A stretch of DNA of 64,000 nucleotides from positions 1 to 64,000 of the forward strand of contig NZ_PDNU01000001.1 of the NCBI RefSeq assembly GCF_002631185.1, read 5' to 3'. Shown here piece after piece: positions 10,677-19,928 of this stretch. Below the pieces are notes generated by a model that was not told the DNA's origin, ran no database searches, and saw nothing but the letters and a program-made list of their open reading frames with translations. Position 1 is the first letter of the stretch. The number at the start of each line of letters is the position of its first letter. Position numbers and translations under genes: made by a program. Source of the DNA: Teichococcus rhizosphaerae (GTDB taxonomy: Bacteria > Pseudomonadota > Alphaproteobacteria > Acetobacterales > Acetobacteraceae).

Positions 10677-11525
10677 ATGAGCACGCACCCGCCCCATCCC
10701 GCCGCCCTGCCGCGCAGCGTGCCGGTGTTCCAGGTCGATGCCTTCGCCGAGCGGCCCTTCGCCGGCAACCCCGCCGCCGTGGTGCCGCTCGACGCCTGGC
10801 TGCCGGACACGCTGATGCAGGCCATGGCGGCGGAGCACAATCTCAGCGAGACCGCCTTCTTCGTGCCGGACGGGCCGGGCCAGTGGCACCTGCGCTGGTT
10901 CACCCCCACCACCGAGGTGGCGCTTTGCGGCCATGCGACACTGGCCACCGCCTTCGTGCTGGCGACGGAGCTGGGGCAGGCGGGGGAGCTGCGCTTCCGC
11001 ACCGCCTCGGGCATGCTGGGCGTCAGCCGGGAAGGCGGCCGCTTCGTGCTCGACTTCCCCGCCAACCCGCCGCGCCGCGCGGGCTGCGCGCCGCAGGGGC
11101 TGGCCGCCGCGCTCGGCGCCGTGCCGCGCGAGGTGTGGAAGGCGCGGGACTGGATCTGCCTGTTCGACAAGGCCGAGACGGTGCGCGCCCTGGCGCCGGA
11201 CCACAACCGCGTCGCCACCCTGCCGGACCCCGGCCATGCCGGTGCCCGCGTCATCGCCACGGCACCGGGGGATGACGGGGTGCACGACATCGTCTCGCGC
11301 TACTTCGCCGCCCGCGTCGGCATCAACGAGGACCCGGTGACGGGGGCGGCGCATGTGCAGCTCGTGCCCTTCTGGGCGGACCGGCTGGGGCGGGAGGCGC
11401 TGGTCTGCCGCCAGGCCAGCGCGCGGGGCGGCACGCTCTGGTGCGAGCGGACGGGCGGGCGCGTCCGCATGGGCGGGCACGCGGTGCTCTATGCGCGCGG
11501 CAGCGTGGCGCTGCCCCGGCCTTGA
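10677..11525 (+). CDS. PhzF family isomerase-like protein
   Basis: A 282-residue member of the PhzF/diaminopimelate-epimerase fold family. It has the N-terminal FQVDAFAERPFAGNPAAVV, the catalytic-Glu motif NLSETAFF, the WFTPTTEVALCGHATLA segment and the C-terminal domain-2 motif GINEDPVTGAAH. Members isomerise small acids, and most have no known substrate. No phenazine genes are present, so the phenazine role should not be transferred. It stands alone between thiD and serC, with 70 bp before and 60 bp after. Confidence 0.9.
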   Translation: MSTHPPHPAALPRSVPVFQVDAFAERPFAGNPAAVVPLDAWLPDTLMQAMAAEHNLSETAFFVPDGPGQWHLRWFTPTTEVALCGHATLATAFVLATELGQAGELRFRTASGMLGVSREGGRFVLDFPANPPRRAGCAPQGLAAALGAVPREVWKARDWICLFDKAETVRALAPDHNRVATLPDPGHAGARVIATAPGDDGVHDIVSRYFAARVGINEDPVTGAAHVQLVPFWADRLGREALVCRQASARGGTLWCERTGGRVRMGGHAVLYARGSVALPRP

Positions 11526-11585
11526 TCGACGCGGCCGGCGGGCGCAAACCCGCCCGGCCTCTTGCAGCGAGTGAGTTCCACGCCC

Positions 11586-12761
11586 ATGGCGCAGCCCCAT
11601 CCGAAGCCGACCCGCCGCCCGGCCAATCCCTGCTTCTCCTCCGGCCCCTGCGCCAAGCGGCCGGGCTGGTCGCTGGCGGCGCTGGAAGGCGCGCTGCTCG
11701 GCCGCAGCCACCGGGCGAAGGACCCGAAGGCGCGGCTGGCCGAGGTCATCGCCCTGTCGTGCTCGGTGCTGCGCATGCCGGAGGGCTGGCGCCTCGGCAT
11801 CGTGCCCGCCTCCGACACGGGGGCGGTGGAGATGGCGCTGTGGTCGCTGCTGGGCCCGCGCGGCGTGGACGTGCTCGCCTGGGAAAGCTTCTCGGCGGAA
11901 TGGGCCAACGACATCACGAGGCAGCTTCGCCTGCCGGATGCGCGGCTGATCCAGGCGCCCTATGGCCAGCTGCCGGACCTCGCCCAGGTGGACCCGGCGC
12001 GGGACTGCGTCTTTGTCTGGAACGGCACCACCAGCGGCGTGCGCCTGCCGCATGGCGACTGGATCGCCGATGACCGCGCGGGGCTCACCATCTGCGACGC
12101 CACCTCGGCGGCCTTCGCCATGGACCTGCCCTGGCGGAAGCTCGATGTGGTCACCTGGTCCTGGCAGAAGGTGCTGGGCGGCGAGGCGGCGCACGGCATG
12201 ATCGCCCTGTCGCCGCGCGCGGTGGAGCGGCTCGAATCCCACAGCCCCGCCTGGCCGCTGCCGAAGATCTTCCGCATGACCAAGGGCGGGAAGCTGATCG
12301 AGGGCATCTTCCAGGGCGACACCATCAACACTCCCTCCATGCTCTGCGTGGAGGACGCGGTGGACGGGCTGCGCTGGGCCGAGGGCATCGGCGGCCTGCC
12401 GGCCCTGGTGGCGCGCTCCGAGGCCAATCTCGCCGCGGTGGCGGAATGGGTGGCGGGGCAGGGGCGCTTCGCCTTCCTGGCCGAGCGGCCCGAGACGCGC
12501 TCCTGCACCTCGATCTGTCTGCGGCTGGTGGCGCCCTGGTTCACCGCGCTGGACGAGGCCACCCAGGCCCGCGCCACGAAATCCCTCGCCGCCCGGCTGG
12601 AAGCCGAAGGGGTGGGGCTGGATGTGGCGCCCTACCGCGACGCGCCGCCCGGCCTGCGCCTGTGGGGCGGCGCCACGGTGGAAACGGAGGACCTCCGCGC
12701 CCTGCTGCCCTGGGTGGACTGGGCCATGGATGCGGTGGAGGCCGAGTTCCGCCCGGGCTGA
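11586..12761 (+). CDS. serC: Phosphoserine transaminase
   Basis: A 391-residue PLP enzyme converting 3-phosphohydroxypyruvate and glutamate to phosphoserine. It matches the alphaproteobacterial-type Ser[19 protein letters not shown] at the N-terminus, [28 protein letters not shown], and the PLP-lysine segment [16 protein letters not shown]. The ATG at 11586 follows a weak AGCGAG; an in-frame start at 11562 would add eight residues. The usual partner serA is not downstream; a terminator and the EamA gene follow instead. Confidence 0.93.
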   Translation: MAQPHPKPTRRPANPCFSSGPCAKRPGWSLAALEGALLGRSHRAKDPKARLAEVIALSCSVLRMPEGWRLGIVPASDTGAVEMALWSLLGPRGVDVLAWESFSAEWANDITRQLRLPDARLIQAPYGQLPDLAQVDPARDCVFVWNGTTSGVRLPHGDWIADDRAGLTICDATSAAFAMDLPWRKLDVVTWSWQKVLGGEAAHGMIALSPRAVERLESHSPAWPLPKIFRMTKGGKLIEGIFQGDTINTPSMLCVEDAVDGLRWAEGIGGLPALVARSEANLAAVAEWVAGQGRFAFLAERPETRSCTSICLRLVAPWFTALDEATQARATKSLAARLEAEGVGLDVAPYRDAPPGLRLWGGATVETEDLRALLPWVDWAMDAVEAEFRPG

Positions 12762-12763
12762 GG

Positions 12764-12803
12764 GGAGGCGGTCCCGTTCTGCGGGACATCCTGCCTCCTT
12801 TTT
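12764..12803 (+). terminator. Terminator after serC
   Basis: An outer stem ggaggc/gcctcc (12764-12769 with 12793-12798) and an inner stem gtcccg/cgggac (12771-12776 with 12782-12787) are followed by TTTTT at 12799. Confidence 0.75.
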
Positions 12804-12814
12804 CCCCGAGAGAA

Positions 12815-12834
12815 GAAAATCCTTCCGGATTTTC
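12815..12834. other. Short perfect hairpin downstream of serC terminator
   Basis: gaaaatcc-TTCC-ggattttc is an 8-bp perfect inverted repeat with a four-base loop, AT-rich in a very GC-rich setting. It sits 12 bp after the serC terminator and may be a second terminator element or part of an intergenic repeat. Confidence 0.4.
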
Positions 12835-12949
12835 CCGCTGCGCCGAAGGAGCTTCCGAAACGGGCTCCCGGTGCACGGCAGTTCGGTAAGAATGCCTGAC
12901 GCATTTCGCCTAGGCTGGCGGCCACGACCGAACCGCCGAGGCCACCGCC

Positions 12950-13903
12950 ATGCAACAGGCATCCCTTTCCGCCGAAAGCCCGTCCGGGCCGCGCTGGGTA
13001 CTGGTGTTCCTGTTCCTTTGCGCGCCGCTGCTGTTTGCCAGCAACATGGTGGCGGCCCGCTGGCTCAGCGGCCTGGTGCCGCCGGTGACGCTGGGCTTCG
13101 GCCGCTGGCTGGTGGCGGCGCTGGTGCTGCTGCCGGTGGTGTGGGCGCCGCTGCGGCGGGGCGCGCTGCGCCGGGCGCCCGCCGGCATCCTGGCGCTGCT
13201 GGCGCTGCTCGGCGGCGTGGTCAGCGTGGCGCCGCAATATGGCGCGGCGGCCTATACCAGCGCCGGCAACATCGCCCTCATCGCCGCCATGTCGCCGCTG
13301 CTGGTGGCGCTGATCGAGCGGGTGGTGTGGGGCGTGCCGCTGCGCCTTTCCGTGGTGGGGGGCATCGCCTGCGCCTTTGCCGGGATCGCCATCGCCACCT
13401 TCCGGGGCGATCTCGCGGCGCTGCTGCGGCTGGAGTTCAACCCGGGCGACGCGCTGATGTTCGGCGCCATCCTGGCCTGGGCCGGCTACACGGCGCTGCT
13501 GCGGCACCGGCCGGTGGGGCTGCCGCCGCTGCTGCTGCTCTGGGTGGTGGCGGCGGGCGGCGCGCTCGGCATGGCGCCGCTGCTGCTGCTGGAATGGTCC
13601 AGCCTTGGCGTGCCGGAACTGGATGTGCGCGCGGTGTGGGGCATGCTGTTCCTCGGGCTGGTGGCGGGGATCGGGGCCTATGGCGCCTTTGCCCGGGTGG
13701 TCAGCCAGGTCGGCGCGGCGCGGGCCAGCATGTCGATGTATCTTATTCCTGCCTATGCGCTGGCGCTGGGCGCCGCGCTGCTGGGCGAGAGCCTGCACGC
13801 CTACCATGCCGTGGCCATGGCGCTGGTGCTGGGCGGTGTCGCGCTCGGCACGGTGCGCTGGCCCGCCCCGGCGCGGCTGCGCGCCCGGCCCCTGTCGACA
13901 TGA
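12950..13903 (+). CDS. EamA/DMT superfamily transporter
   Basis: A 317-residue inner-membrane protein with about ten hydrophobic helices and an internal duplication of five-helix EamA units (first half starting WVLVFLFLCAPLLFASNMVAARW, shown in part; second half LEFNPGDALMFGAILAWAGY). The family exports metabolites, often amino acids, but the substrate cannot be read from sequence. It stands alone, 189 bp after serC. The next gene starts 53 bp downstream on the same strand but belongs to a different functional pair. Confidence 0.9.
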   Translation: MQQASLSAESPSGPRWVLVFLFLCAPLLFASNMVAARWLSGLVPPVTLGFGRWLVAALVLLPVVWAPLRRGALRRAPAGILALLALLGGVVSVAPQYGAAAYTSAGNIALIAAMSPLLVALIERVVWGVPLRLSVVGGIACAFAGIAIATFRGDLAALLRLEFNPGDALMFGAILAWAGYTALLRHRPVGLPPLLLLWVVAAGGALGMAPLLLLEWSSLGVPELDVRAVWGMLFLGLVAGIGAYGAFARVVSQVGAARASMSMYLIPAYALALGAALLGESLHAYHAVAMALVLGGVALGTVRWPAPARLRARPLST

Positions 13904-13955
13904 GCGGCCGCCACCCCAGATCTGGTATCGTCTGGCATCGAAACGGGAGGAAGGC

Positions 13956-14345
13956 ATGGCGGCGAGACGGCTGCTGCCCAATCTTGCGGGCGGCTTGGCG
14001 ATGACGGTGCTCGGCGCTTCCGGAGCGGCCGCGCATCATGGCTGGTCCTGGGCGGAATCGGAGCAGATGGAACTGCGCGGCACCGTCCGCGAGGTGTTCA
14101 TCGGCCCGCCGCACCCGACGCTGCGGGTGGAGGCGGCGGATGGCGTTCTCTGGGTGGTGGAACTCGGCAACCCCTCGCAGACGCGGCGGGCCGGCTTCAC
14201 CGAAGGCTCGGTCCGGGTGGGAGACGGCGTCACCGCCCTCGGCAACCGCGCGCGCGAAGGCGATGAGAAGCGGATGAAGGCCGTGCGCCTGCGCACCGCC
14301 AGCCGCAGCTACGACATCTATCCCGAGCGCATCCGCGGCGACTGA
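13956..14345 (+). CDS. DUF6152-like exported protein
   Basis: A 129-residue secreted protein. An N-terminal signal peptide of about 27 residues ends near GAAA-HHGW, followed by a small beta-rich domain (MELRGTVREVFIGPPHPTLRVEAADG). The mature start with paired His and the LRGTVxEV pattern fits the DUF6152 family, whose function is unknown. GGGAGGAAGG precedes the ATG. Its stop is four bases before the next gene, a membrane protein, so the two probably form a small operon. Confidence 0.75.
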   Translation: MAARRLLPNLAGGLAMTVLGASGAAAHHGWSWAESEQMELRGTVREVFIGPPHPTLRVEAADGVLWVVELGNPSQTRRAGFTEGSVRVGDGVTALGNRAREGDEKRMKAVRLRTASRSYDIYPERIRGD

Positions 14346-14349
14346 GGGC

Positions 14350-14823
14350 GTGGGGCTGGAATGGATCGAGGCCCTGGCGGCCTGGCCGGGCGGCGCGCTG
14401 CGCCGTTCGGCCATCGCCTATCCGCTGGCCAACGCGGCGCACATCCTGGCGATCGGGCTGCTGCTGGGTGCCATCGCCACGCTGGATATGCGGCTGCTGG
14501 GAGCGTTCCGCGCCGTGCCGCTGGCGCATCTGGCGGGTCCGCTTTCCCGCGTGGCGGGGTGGGGGCTGGCGCTGGCTCTGGCCACGGGGCTGCTGCTGTT
14601 CAGCGTCTCGCCCGGCGCCTATCTCGGCAATCCGGCCTTCCAGATCAAGCTGGCCCTGGTGCTGGCCGGCACGCTGAACGCCCTGGCGCTGCACCGCGGC
14701 GCGCCCTGGCGGCGTGCCCTGGCCGGCGGACATGCCGGCGCCGCCCTGCGCGTGGCGGCGCTGCTGTCCCTGCTGCTCTGGAGCGCGGCCGTGCTGGCCG
14801 GGCGCTGGATCGGCTTTCTCTGA
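14350..14823 (+). CDS. DUF6644-like membrane protein
   Basis: A 157-residue, four-helix inner-membrane protein starting at a GTG codon at 14350. Recognisable segments are YPLANAAHILAIGLLLGAI, DMRLLGAFR and the C-terminal LLSLLLWSAAVLAGRW. The His within the first helix (NAAHI) is a feature of this family of short membrane proteins of unknown role. It follows the DUF6152 gene by four bases; the pairing suggests a shared envelope function, but none is known to me. Confidence 0.7.
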   Translation: MGLEWIEALAAWPGGALRRSAIAYPLANAAHILAIGLLLGAIATLDMRLLGAFRAVPLAHLAGPLSRVAGWGLALALATGLLLFSVSPGAYLGNPAFQIKLALVLAGTLNALALHRGAPWRRALAGGHAGAALRVAALLSLLLWSAAVLAGRWIGFL

Positions 14824-14852
14824 GGCAGCGCCGCCGGCGCCTCCGCCCAGGC

Positions 14853-14900
14853 TTGGGGAAGAACCGATCTTGGGGAAGAACCGATCCTGGGAAAAACCGG
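14853..14900. repeat. 17-bp tandem repeat
   Basis: Two perfect copies of ttggggaagaaccgatc (14853-14869 and 14870-14886) are followed by a degenerate third copy beginning CTGGGAAAAACCGG. It lies in the 145-bp gap between the DUF6644 gene and the HerA-like ATPase. Confidence 0.85.
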
Positions 14901-14968
14901 CCATGGGCTCCGTGCCCTGTTCTGCCCGATCCGCTATAGCTCCGCGCCCTGAACAGGCGGAGTGCGGG

Positions 14969-16453
14969 ATGACGGTCGGCATCGACATGGGCAGGACAAC
15001 GACGGGGCAGGCGGGCCTTCTCGACCTGGAGGAGCTGCTCGCCACCCGGCTGCTGGTGCAGGGCAATTCCGGTTCCGGCAAGTCGCACCTGCTGCGCCGG
15101 CTGATGGAGCAGTCGGCCCCCTGGGTGCAGCAGGCGGTGATCGACCCGGAAGGCGATTTCGTGACGCTCGCCGACCGCTTCGGCCATCTGGTGATCGACG
15201 CCTCGCAGCACACGGAGGCGGCGTTGCAGCGCGCCGCCGACCGGGTGCGCGCGCACCGCGTCTCGGTGGTGCTGAACCTGGAGGGGCTGGACGCGGACGG
15301 GCAGATGCGCCACGCCGCCGCCTTCCTCGGCGGGCTGTTCGATGCCGAGCGCGACCACTGGTCGCCCATGCTGGTGGTGGTGGACGAGGCGCAGCTCTTC
15401 GCCCCTGCCGCCGCGGGCGAGGTGTCGGACGAGGCGCGCCGCGCCTCGCTCGGCGCCATGGCCAACCTGATGTCGCGCGGCCGCAAGCGGGGGCTGGCCG
15501 GCATCATCGCCACCCAGCGCCTGGCCAAGCTGGCCAAGAACGTCGCCGCCGAGGCCTCCAACTTCCTGATGGGCCGCACCTTCCTCGACATCGACATGGC
15601 GCGCGCCGCCGACCTGCTGGGCATGGAGCGGCGCCAGGCGGAGATGTTCCGCGACCTGCCGCGCGGCAGCTTCGTGGCGCTGGGCCCGGCGCTCTCCCGC
15701 CGCCCGGTGGCGATCCAGATCGGGGCGGTGGAGACGGAGTCGCGCGGCAGCAATCCCGGCCTGATCCCGCTGCCGCAGACGGCGCCGGAGGAGGCGCGCG
15801 AGCTGATCCTGGCCGCGGCGGCGGAGCCCGAGGCGCCGCGCCCGCCGCCGCGCCGGATCCCCGCGCCGCCGCCGCCCGACATCCTGACCCAGCTCGCCCA
15901 GGCCCGCCCCACCATGCCCGCCCCCCGCGCCGAGCCGGAGCCGACGCCGGAGGAGCGCGCCGCGCGCAAGCGGAAGCTGGAGGAGGTTCTGCGCCAGGTG
16001 CTGGCCGAGCCGGAGGCGGCCTTCCGCACCACCTCCGTGCTCTACCAGGACTTCCTGGTGCGGCTGCGCATCCACGCCGTGCCCGGCAGGCCGCCCGAGA
16101 TCCCGGCCTTCCGCCGCATGCTGGCGGTGGCGCGCGCCGGCATCAGCGCCGAGGCGGCGGAGAGCGAGGAATGGCGGCAGGCGGAAGCCCGCGCCGCCGC
16201 CCTGCCGGAGGACATGCAGGGCGTGTTCCTGATGCTGGCCCGCGCGGCGCTGGAGCGGCTGCCCTGCCCATCGGATGCCACCATCGCCCAGGCCTATGGC
16301 ACCCGCTCGGCGGGGCGGGCGCGGCGGGTGCTGGCCTATATGGAGGAGCAGGGCGCCATCGTGCTGCGCCCCGACGCGCAGGGGCGGCGCATCCTCGCCC
16401 TGGTGGGGCTTGGCTGGGAAACGGCGCCGGGCGACCCCGGCGCCGCCGGCTGA
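14969..16453 (+). CDS. HerA-like / DUF87 ATP-binding protein
   Basis: A 494-residue P-loop ATPase. Walker A is GNSGSGKS (32-39), followed by VIDPEGDF, Walker B MLVVVDEAQLF (133-143) and a sensor region GIIATQRLAKLAKNV, as in HerA/FtsK-type ATPases that usually form hexamers. A Pro-rich linker (about 285-325) leads to a basic, helical C-terminal region with a likely winged helix (PSDATIAQAYGTRSAGRARRV, shown in part) suited to DNA binding. No NurA nuclease or other partner lies beside it. It ends exactly where the convergent PAP2 gene ends. Confidence 0.8.
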   Translation: MTVGIDMGRTTTGQAGLLDLEELLATRLLVQGNSGSGKSHLLRRLMEQSAPWVQQAVIDPEGDFVTLADRFGHLVIDASQHTEAALQRAADRVRAHRVSVVLNLEGLDADGQMRHAAAFLGGLFDAERDHWSPMLVVVDEAQLFAPAAAGEVSDEARRASLGAMANLMSRGRKRGLAGIIATQRLAKLAKNVAAEASNFLMGRTFLDIDMARAADLLGMERRQAEMFRDLPRGSFVALGPALSRRPVAIQIGAVETESRGSNPGLIPLPQTAPEEARELILAAAAEPEAPRPPPRRIPAPPPPDILTQLAQARPTMPAPRAEPEPTPEERAARKRKLEEVLRQVLAEPEAAFRTTSVLYQDFLVRLRIHAVPGRPPEIPAFRRMLAVARAGISAEAAESEEWRQAEARAAALPEDMQGVFLMLARAALERLPCPSDATIAQAYGTRSAGRARRVLAYMEEQGAIVLRPDAQGRRILALVGLGWETAPGDPGAAG

Positions 16454-17164
16454 TCAGAGCAGGATCTCCATCAGCGAGGTGAATTTCTGCCCCAGTTCCC
16501 GCGTGGCGTCGAAGAAGGTGACCACCTGGTAGGTGGCGATGAAGCCGGCGGCGTAGAACAGGCCGGGGGAAAGGCGCTGGAAGCCGAGCGCCATGCCGAA
16601 CAGGCGCTGCGTCAGGCCGGAGCGCACCACCAGCACCACCACCGCCAGCCCCAGCAGCGCACCGCCCAGGATGTCGCTCGGGTAATGGAAGCCGGCATAG
16701 ACGCGCGGGATGCAGGCCACCACCAGCGCCCACAGGAAGGCCAGCACGCCGAGCCGGCGCGAGGCCATGAAGATGGCCAGCGCCATGGCGAAGGTCATCG
16801 CCGCGTTGTCGCTGGGAAAGGAGCTGTAGTTGGCGAGGTAGCCCTCCTCCAGCCCCAGCAGCGTGTTGATCTCCAGGTCGAGGTTGTGGATGGGGCGCGG
16901 GCGCTCCCACATCAGGTTCTGCACCCCGCGGGAAAGCGCGGCCGCCAGGATGGCGCCGCCCAGCCCGGCGAAGGCCAGGTAGCGCCCGTCCCGCCGGTTG
17001 GGGCTGAGATCGGTGAACCACATCCACCAGAAGGCGGCGACGAAGGGTGCCGTCTTGAACAGGTGGTTGTTGGTCAGGGTGAAGATGATGCGGTCAAGAG
17101 CGAAGCTCTCGCCGGCAAAGCCGTTGAAGAAATGCAGGACCGAGAGGTCCAACGCCTGCAGCAT
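16454..17164 (-). CDS. PAP2 superfamily phosphatase
   Basis: A 236-residue membrane phosphatase with six likely helices. The PAP2 signature is present as ERPRPIHNL, then SSFPSDNAAMTFAMA (motif 2, conserved His replaced by Asn) and RVYAGFHYPSDILGGALLG (motif 3, with catalytic His and Asp). Typical substrates are undecaprenyl pyrophosphate or lipid phosphates. The start MLQALDLSVLHF at 17164 is preferred; the frame upstream to 17317 lacks homology. The stop abuts the convergent HerA-like gene with no gap. Confidence 0.88.
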   Translation of the reverse strand: MLQALDLSVLHFFNGFAGESFALDRIIFTLTNNHLFKTAPFVAAFWWMWFTDLSPNRRDGRYLAFAGLGGAILAAALSRGVQNLMWERPRPIHNLDLEINTLLGLEEGYLANYSSFPSDNAAMTFAMALAIFMASRRLGVLAFLWALVVACIPRVYAGFHYPSDILGGALLGLAVVVLVVRSGLTQRLFGMALGFQRLSPGLFYAAGFIATYQVVTFFDATRELGQKFTSLMEILL

Positions 17165-17628
17165 TGCCGTTTTGTCCTTTGGCCCGCCTTCAGGCTGTTC
17201 ATCGCGCCGCCATGACCGGGCTCCGGCTTGTTCCGGCCCCGATTTCCTGTCGCCCAGGCCATGTCCTGAGACGCTGCCACTGGTCTGCAACAATTTTGAC
17301 ACAATAGGGTTCCGCAAGCAGAGCTTGGCAAGGCGCTCTGGCCGGCATGGCGGTCACAGACTGGTCAGCGGAACAGCGGGCAAACCCGCGAGAAGGCAGG
17401 CAGATTGCTTCCTCCGGTTGTGCGGGTCAGGATTGTCCTCCCCGCAAACCGTTTGGGCTGCTTCAGGAACATCCTCCAGGTAGGTGGAGGCGGCAGCTCC
17501 CATGGCTTCGGGAGTGGCGGTCCCGCTCGCGGCGGCAACCCGCCGCGGCGCCTCCCTGCGCCGATCACGTTCTGGAGCGGTCGAGCCTCAGCTCAGGAGC
17601 CGGTGGCCAGGCGCCGTGGCGGGGCGGC
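17165..17628. other. 464-bp non-coding region with several hairpins
   Basis: No credible gene is seen on either strand; the short open frames are low-complexity. It contains an 11-bp stem with one bulge (17415-17426 with 17441-17451) enclosing AGGA/TCCT, a 6-bp hairpin CCTCCA/TGGAGG and a CTCCC/GGGAG hairpin. A TTGACA box at 17296-17301 has no matching -10. It could hold the promoter of the PAP2 gene and a structured RNA. I could not match it to the SRP RNA, RNase P RNA, tmRNA or 6S RNA. Confidence 0.4.
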
Positions 17629-18342
17629 TCAATCCGGCCTGGCGGGCTGGCCGGGCGGCTGGGTCAGGGCATCGCGCACCACCGAGCGGAACTCCCGCCG
17701 GTGCAGCTCGCGCAGCACCAGAAGGCTGCTGATGATCAGCGCCACCGGATGGAGGATCCAGGCCAGGGCGGCGAGGCCGAAGTAATAGGCCCGCAGCCCG
17801 GTGTTGAAGTGGCGCGCCGCGCGGTTGGCCACCTCGGCCGCGACCAGGGCCTGCGGCAGGGCCTCCTCCGTCTCTCCCAGCCCGCCCACGCAGATGCTGG
17901 TGTAGTTGAACTGCCGCAGCGCCCAGGTCAGCTCGAAGAAGGCGCGCACGAAGATGAAGATGAGCAGGAAGACGCGGATCTCCCAGGCCGCGTCCTCCGG
18001 CGGCACCTCCGCGAAGGGCACGGCGCCGAAGACGCGGCGGCCGAGATCCGGCGTGCCCAGCATGGCCACCAGCGCGCCCAGGATGAAGATGCTGGTGTTG
18101 GCCAGGAAGGAGGTGGACGTCATCAGGTTGCCGATGATGCTGATGTCGCTGATGCGGTTGTCCCGGGTGAGGGCGGAGCGCATCCAGCGCCGCCGGTGCT
18201 CGTCCATCGCGGCGATGACGCTGCGGGAGCGGATGCTGGGCACCCGGTCCACCACGGCGGAATAGCCGATCCAGCAGGCGGTGAAGACGGCGAGGGCGAG
18301 CCAGTCGAGCGGCGTGAGCGGAAGGAGCATGGCGGGCTGCAT
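17629..18342 (-). CDS. DUF599 family membrane protein
   Basis: A 237-residue inner-membrane protein with an N-terminal helix (DWLALAVFTACWIGYS), the conserved MDEHRRRWM segment, and helices at ISDISIIGNLMTSTSF, AWEIRVFLLIFIFVRAFFE and ALAWILHPVALIISSLLVL. This matches DUF599, whose function is unknown. The start may be 18342 (MQPAML) or 18330 (MLLPLT); neither has a clear ribosome-binding site. It lies downstream of icd on the same strand, separated by the icd terminator. Confidence 0.85.
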   Translation of the reverse strand: MQPAMLLPLTPLDWLALAVFTACWIGYSAVVDRVPSIRSRSVIAAMDEHRRRWMRSALTRDNRISDISIIGNLMTSTSFLANTSIFILGALVAMLGTPDLGRRVFGAVPFAEVPPEDAAWEIRVFLLIFIFVRAFFELTWALRQFNYTSICVGGLGETEEALPQALVAAEVANRAARHFNTGLRAYYFGLAALAWILHPVALIISSLLVLRELHRREFRSVVRDALTQPPGQPARPD

Positions 18343-18422
18343 AGCATCGCCGCGGCCATTGCCGCAGCCCGCCGCATGCGGGGCTGGTGCGGGCCCCGCG
18401 CCCGTGGAGCCCGGAGCCCATG

Positions 18423-18452
18423 AAAAAAGCGGGCGCCCTGGAGCGCCCGCTT
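18423..18452 (-). terminator. Terminator after icd
   Basis: On the minus strand a perfect stem AAGCGGGCGC/GCGCCCGCTT with a six-base loop runs into TTTTTT. It lies 27 bp after the icd stop. Confidence 0.88.
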
Positions 18453-18479
18453 CCTGATCCTCCGGAGAAGAGGGGAGCC

Positions 18480-19694
18480 TTACAGGCCCATCTTCTTCTT
18501 CAGGTTCTCGTCCAGCTTGGCGAGGAAGTTCTGGGTGTTCAGCCAGGGCTGGTCCTTGCCGATCAGCACGGCGAGGTCCTTGGTCATGTAGCCGCTCTCG
18601 ACGGTCTCGATGCAGACCTGCTCGAGCGCGTTGGCGAAGTCCACCACGTCCTGCGTGCCGTCGAACTTGCCGCGATAGGCCAGGCCACGGGTCCAGGCGA
18701 AGATCGAGGCGATCGGGTTCGTGCTGGTCTCGCGGCCCTTCTGGTGCTCGCGGTAGTGGCGCGTCACCGTGCCATGCGCCGCCTCGGACTCGACCGTGTT
18801 GCCGTCGGGCGAGAGCAGCACGGAGGTCATCAGGCCGAGGCTGCCGAAGCCCTGCGCCACGATGTCGGACTGCACGTCGCCATCGTAGTTCTTGCAGGCC
18901 CAGATGTAGCCGCCTTCCCACTTCAGGGCGGAGGCCACCATGTCGTCGATCAGGCGGTCCTCATAGGTCAGGCCGCGCTTCTCGAACTCCGCCTTGAACT
19001 CGGCGTCGTAGATGGCGCGGAAGATGTCCTTGAAGTTGCCGTCATAGGCCTTGAGGATGGTGTTCTTGTGGCTGAAGTACACCGAGTAGTTGCGCGCCAG
19101 GCCGTAGTTGAAGGAGGCGCGGGCGAAGCCCTCGATCGACTTGTTCAGGTTGTGCTGCATCATCGCGGCACCGGCGCCCTTGAAGTCGAACTGGCCGATC
19201 TCCTGCGCCTCGCCGTTCTCGGCGATGTAGGTCATCTTGACGGTGCCGGGACCGGGCACCTTCATCTCGACGGCGCGGTAGATGTCGCCATAGGCATGGC
19301 GGCCAACGACAATGGGCTTCGACCAGTGCGGCACCAGGCGGGGCACGTTCTGGCAGATGATGGGCTCGCGGAAGATGGTGCCGTCGAGGATGTTGCGGAT
19401 CGTGCCGTTGGGCGACTTCCACATCTTCTTCAGGCCGAACTCCTTCACCCGCGCCTCGTCCGGGGTGATGGTGGCGCACTTCACGCCGACGCCGTACTGC
19501 TTGATGGCGTTGGCGGCATCGACCGTCACCTGGTCGTCGGTCTGGTCGCGGTACTCGATGCCGAGGTCGTAGTACTTCAGGTCCACATCCAGGTAGGGGA
19601 CAATCAGCTTGTCCTTGATGAACCCCCAGATGATGCGGGTCATCTCATCGCCGTCGAGCTCGACGACGGGGTTCTTCACCTTGATCTTGGCCAT
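18480..19694 (-). CDS. icd: NADP-dependent isocitrate dehydrogenase
   Basis: A 404-residue enzyme of the dimeric, eukaryote-like NADP class common in alphaproteobacteria, oxidising isocitrate to 2-oxoglutarate in the TCA cycle. Features are the N-terminal [17 protein letters not shown], the substrate loop [18 protein letters not shown], the metal site region [18 protein letters not shown] and the cofactor loop [11 protein letters not shown]. The start at 19694 (MAKIKVKNP) is standard; the long open extension upstream is a reading-frame artefact overlapping the DUF3597 gene. Its own terminator follows. Confidence 0.97.
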   Translation of the reverse strand: MAKIKVKNPVVELDGDEMTRIIWGFIKDKLIVPYLDVDLKYYDLGIEYRDQTDDQVTVDAANAIKQYGVGVKCATITPDEARVKEFGLKKMWKSPNGTIRNILDGTIFREPIICQNVPRLVPHWSKPIVVGRHAYGDIYRAVEMKVPGPGTVKMTYIAENGEAQEIGQFDFKGAGAAMMQHNLNKSIEGFARASFNYGLARNYSVYFSHKNTILKAYDGNFKDIFRAIYDAEFKAEFEKRGLTYEDRLIDDMVASALKWEGGYIWACKNYDGDVQSDIVAQGFGSLGLMTSVLLSPDGNTVESEAAHGTVTRHYREHQKGRETSTNPIASIFAWTRGLAYRGKFDGTQDVVDFANALEQVCIETVESGYMTKDLAVLIGKDQPWLNTQNFLAKLDENLKKKMGL

Positions 19695-19928
19695 GCTGAT
19701 CCTCGTCTGGACGCCTGTGTTCGCCGCCAGGGCCGCCTGGGAGCGCGGCCGGGACATTCTGGCGACAGGTGGCGCGGACAATCGCACCGGGCGCTGCAAG
19801 GGGCAAGGGTGCCCTGGGGCGTTCCGGCGCGCCCGCGCGGTGGCGGGGAGGGCGCAAACCGCCACCGGCCGGCACGCGTTACCTGGTCCCGGGCGCAATC
19901 CTGTGCCGGCAAGAAGGACACCCCGCCC

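Noticed and set aside
17400-17480. Signal recognition particle RNA or RNase P RNA
   Set aside because: A GGAGGAAGC string on the minus strand recalls the SRP loop, but the flanking GGTCAGG...AGCAGCC core is missing, and no RNase P conserved boxes are present.
17365-17568. Small minus-strand frame in the 17.2-17.6 kb gap
   Set aside because: The product is Pro/Arg/Gly-rich with no recognisable pattern or ribosome-binding site; the region is better seen as non-coding.
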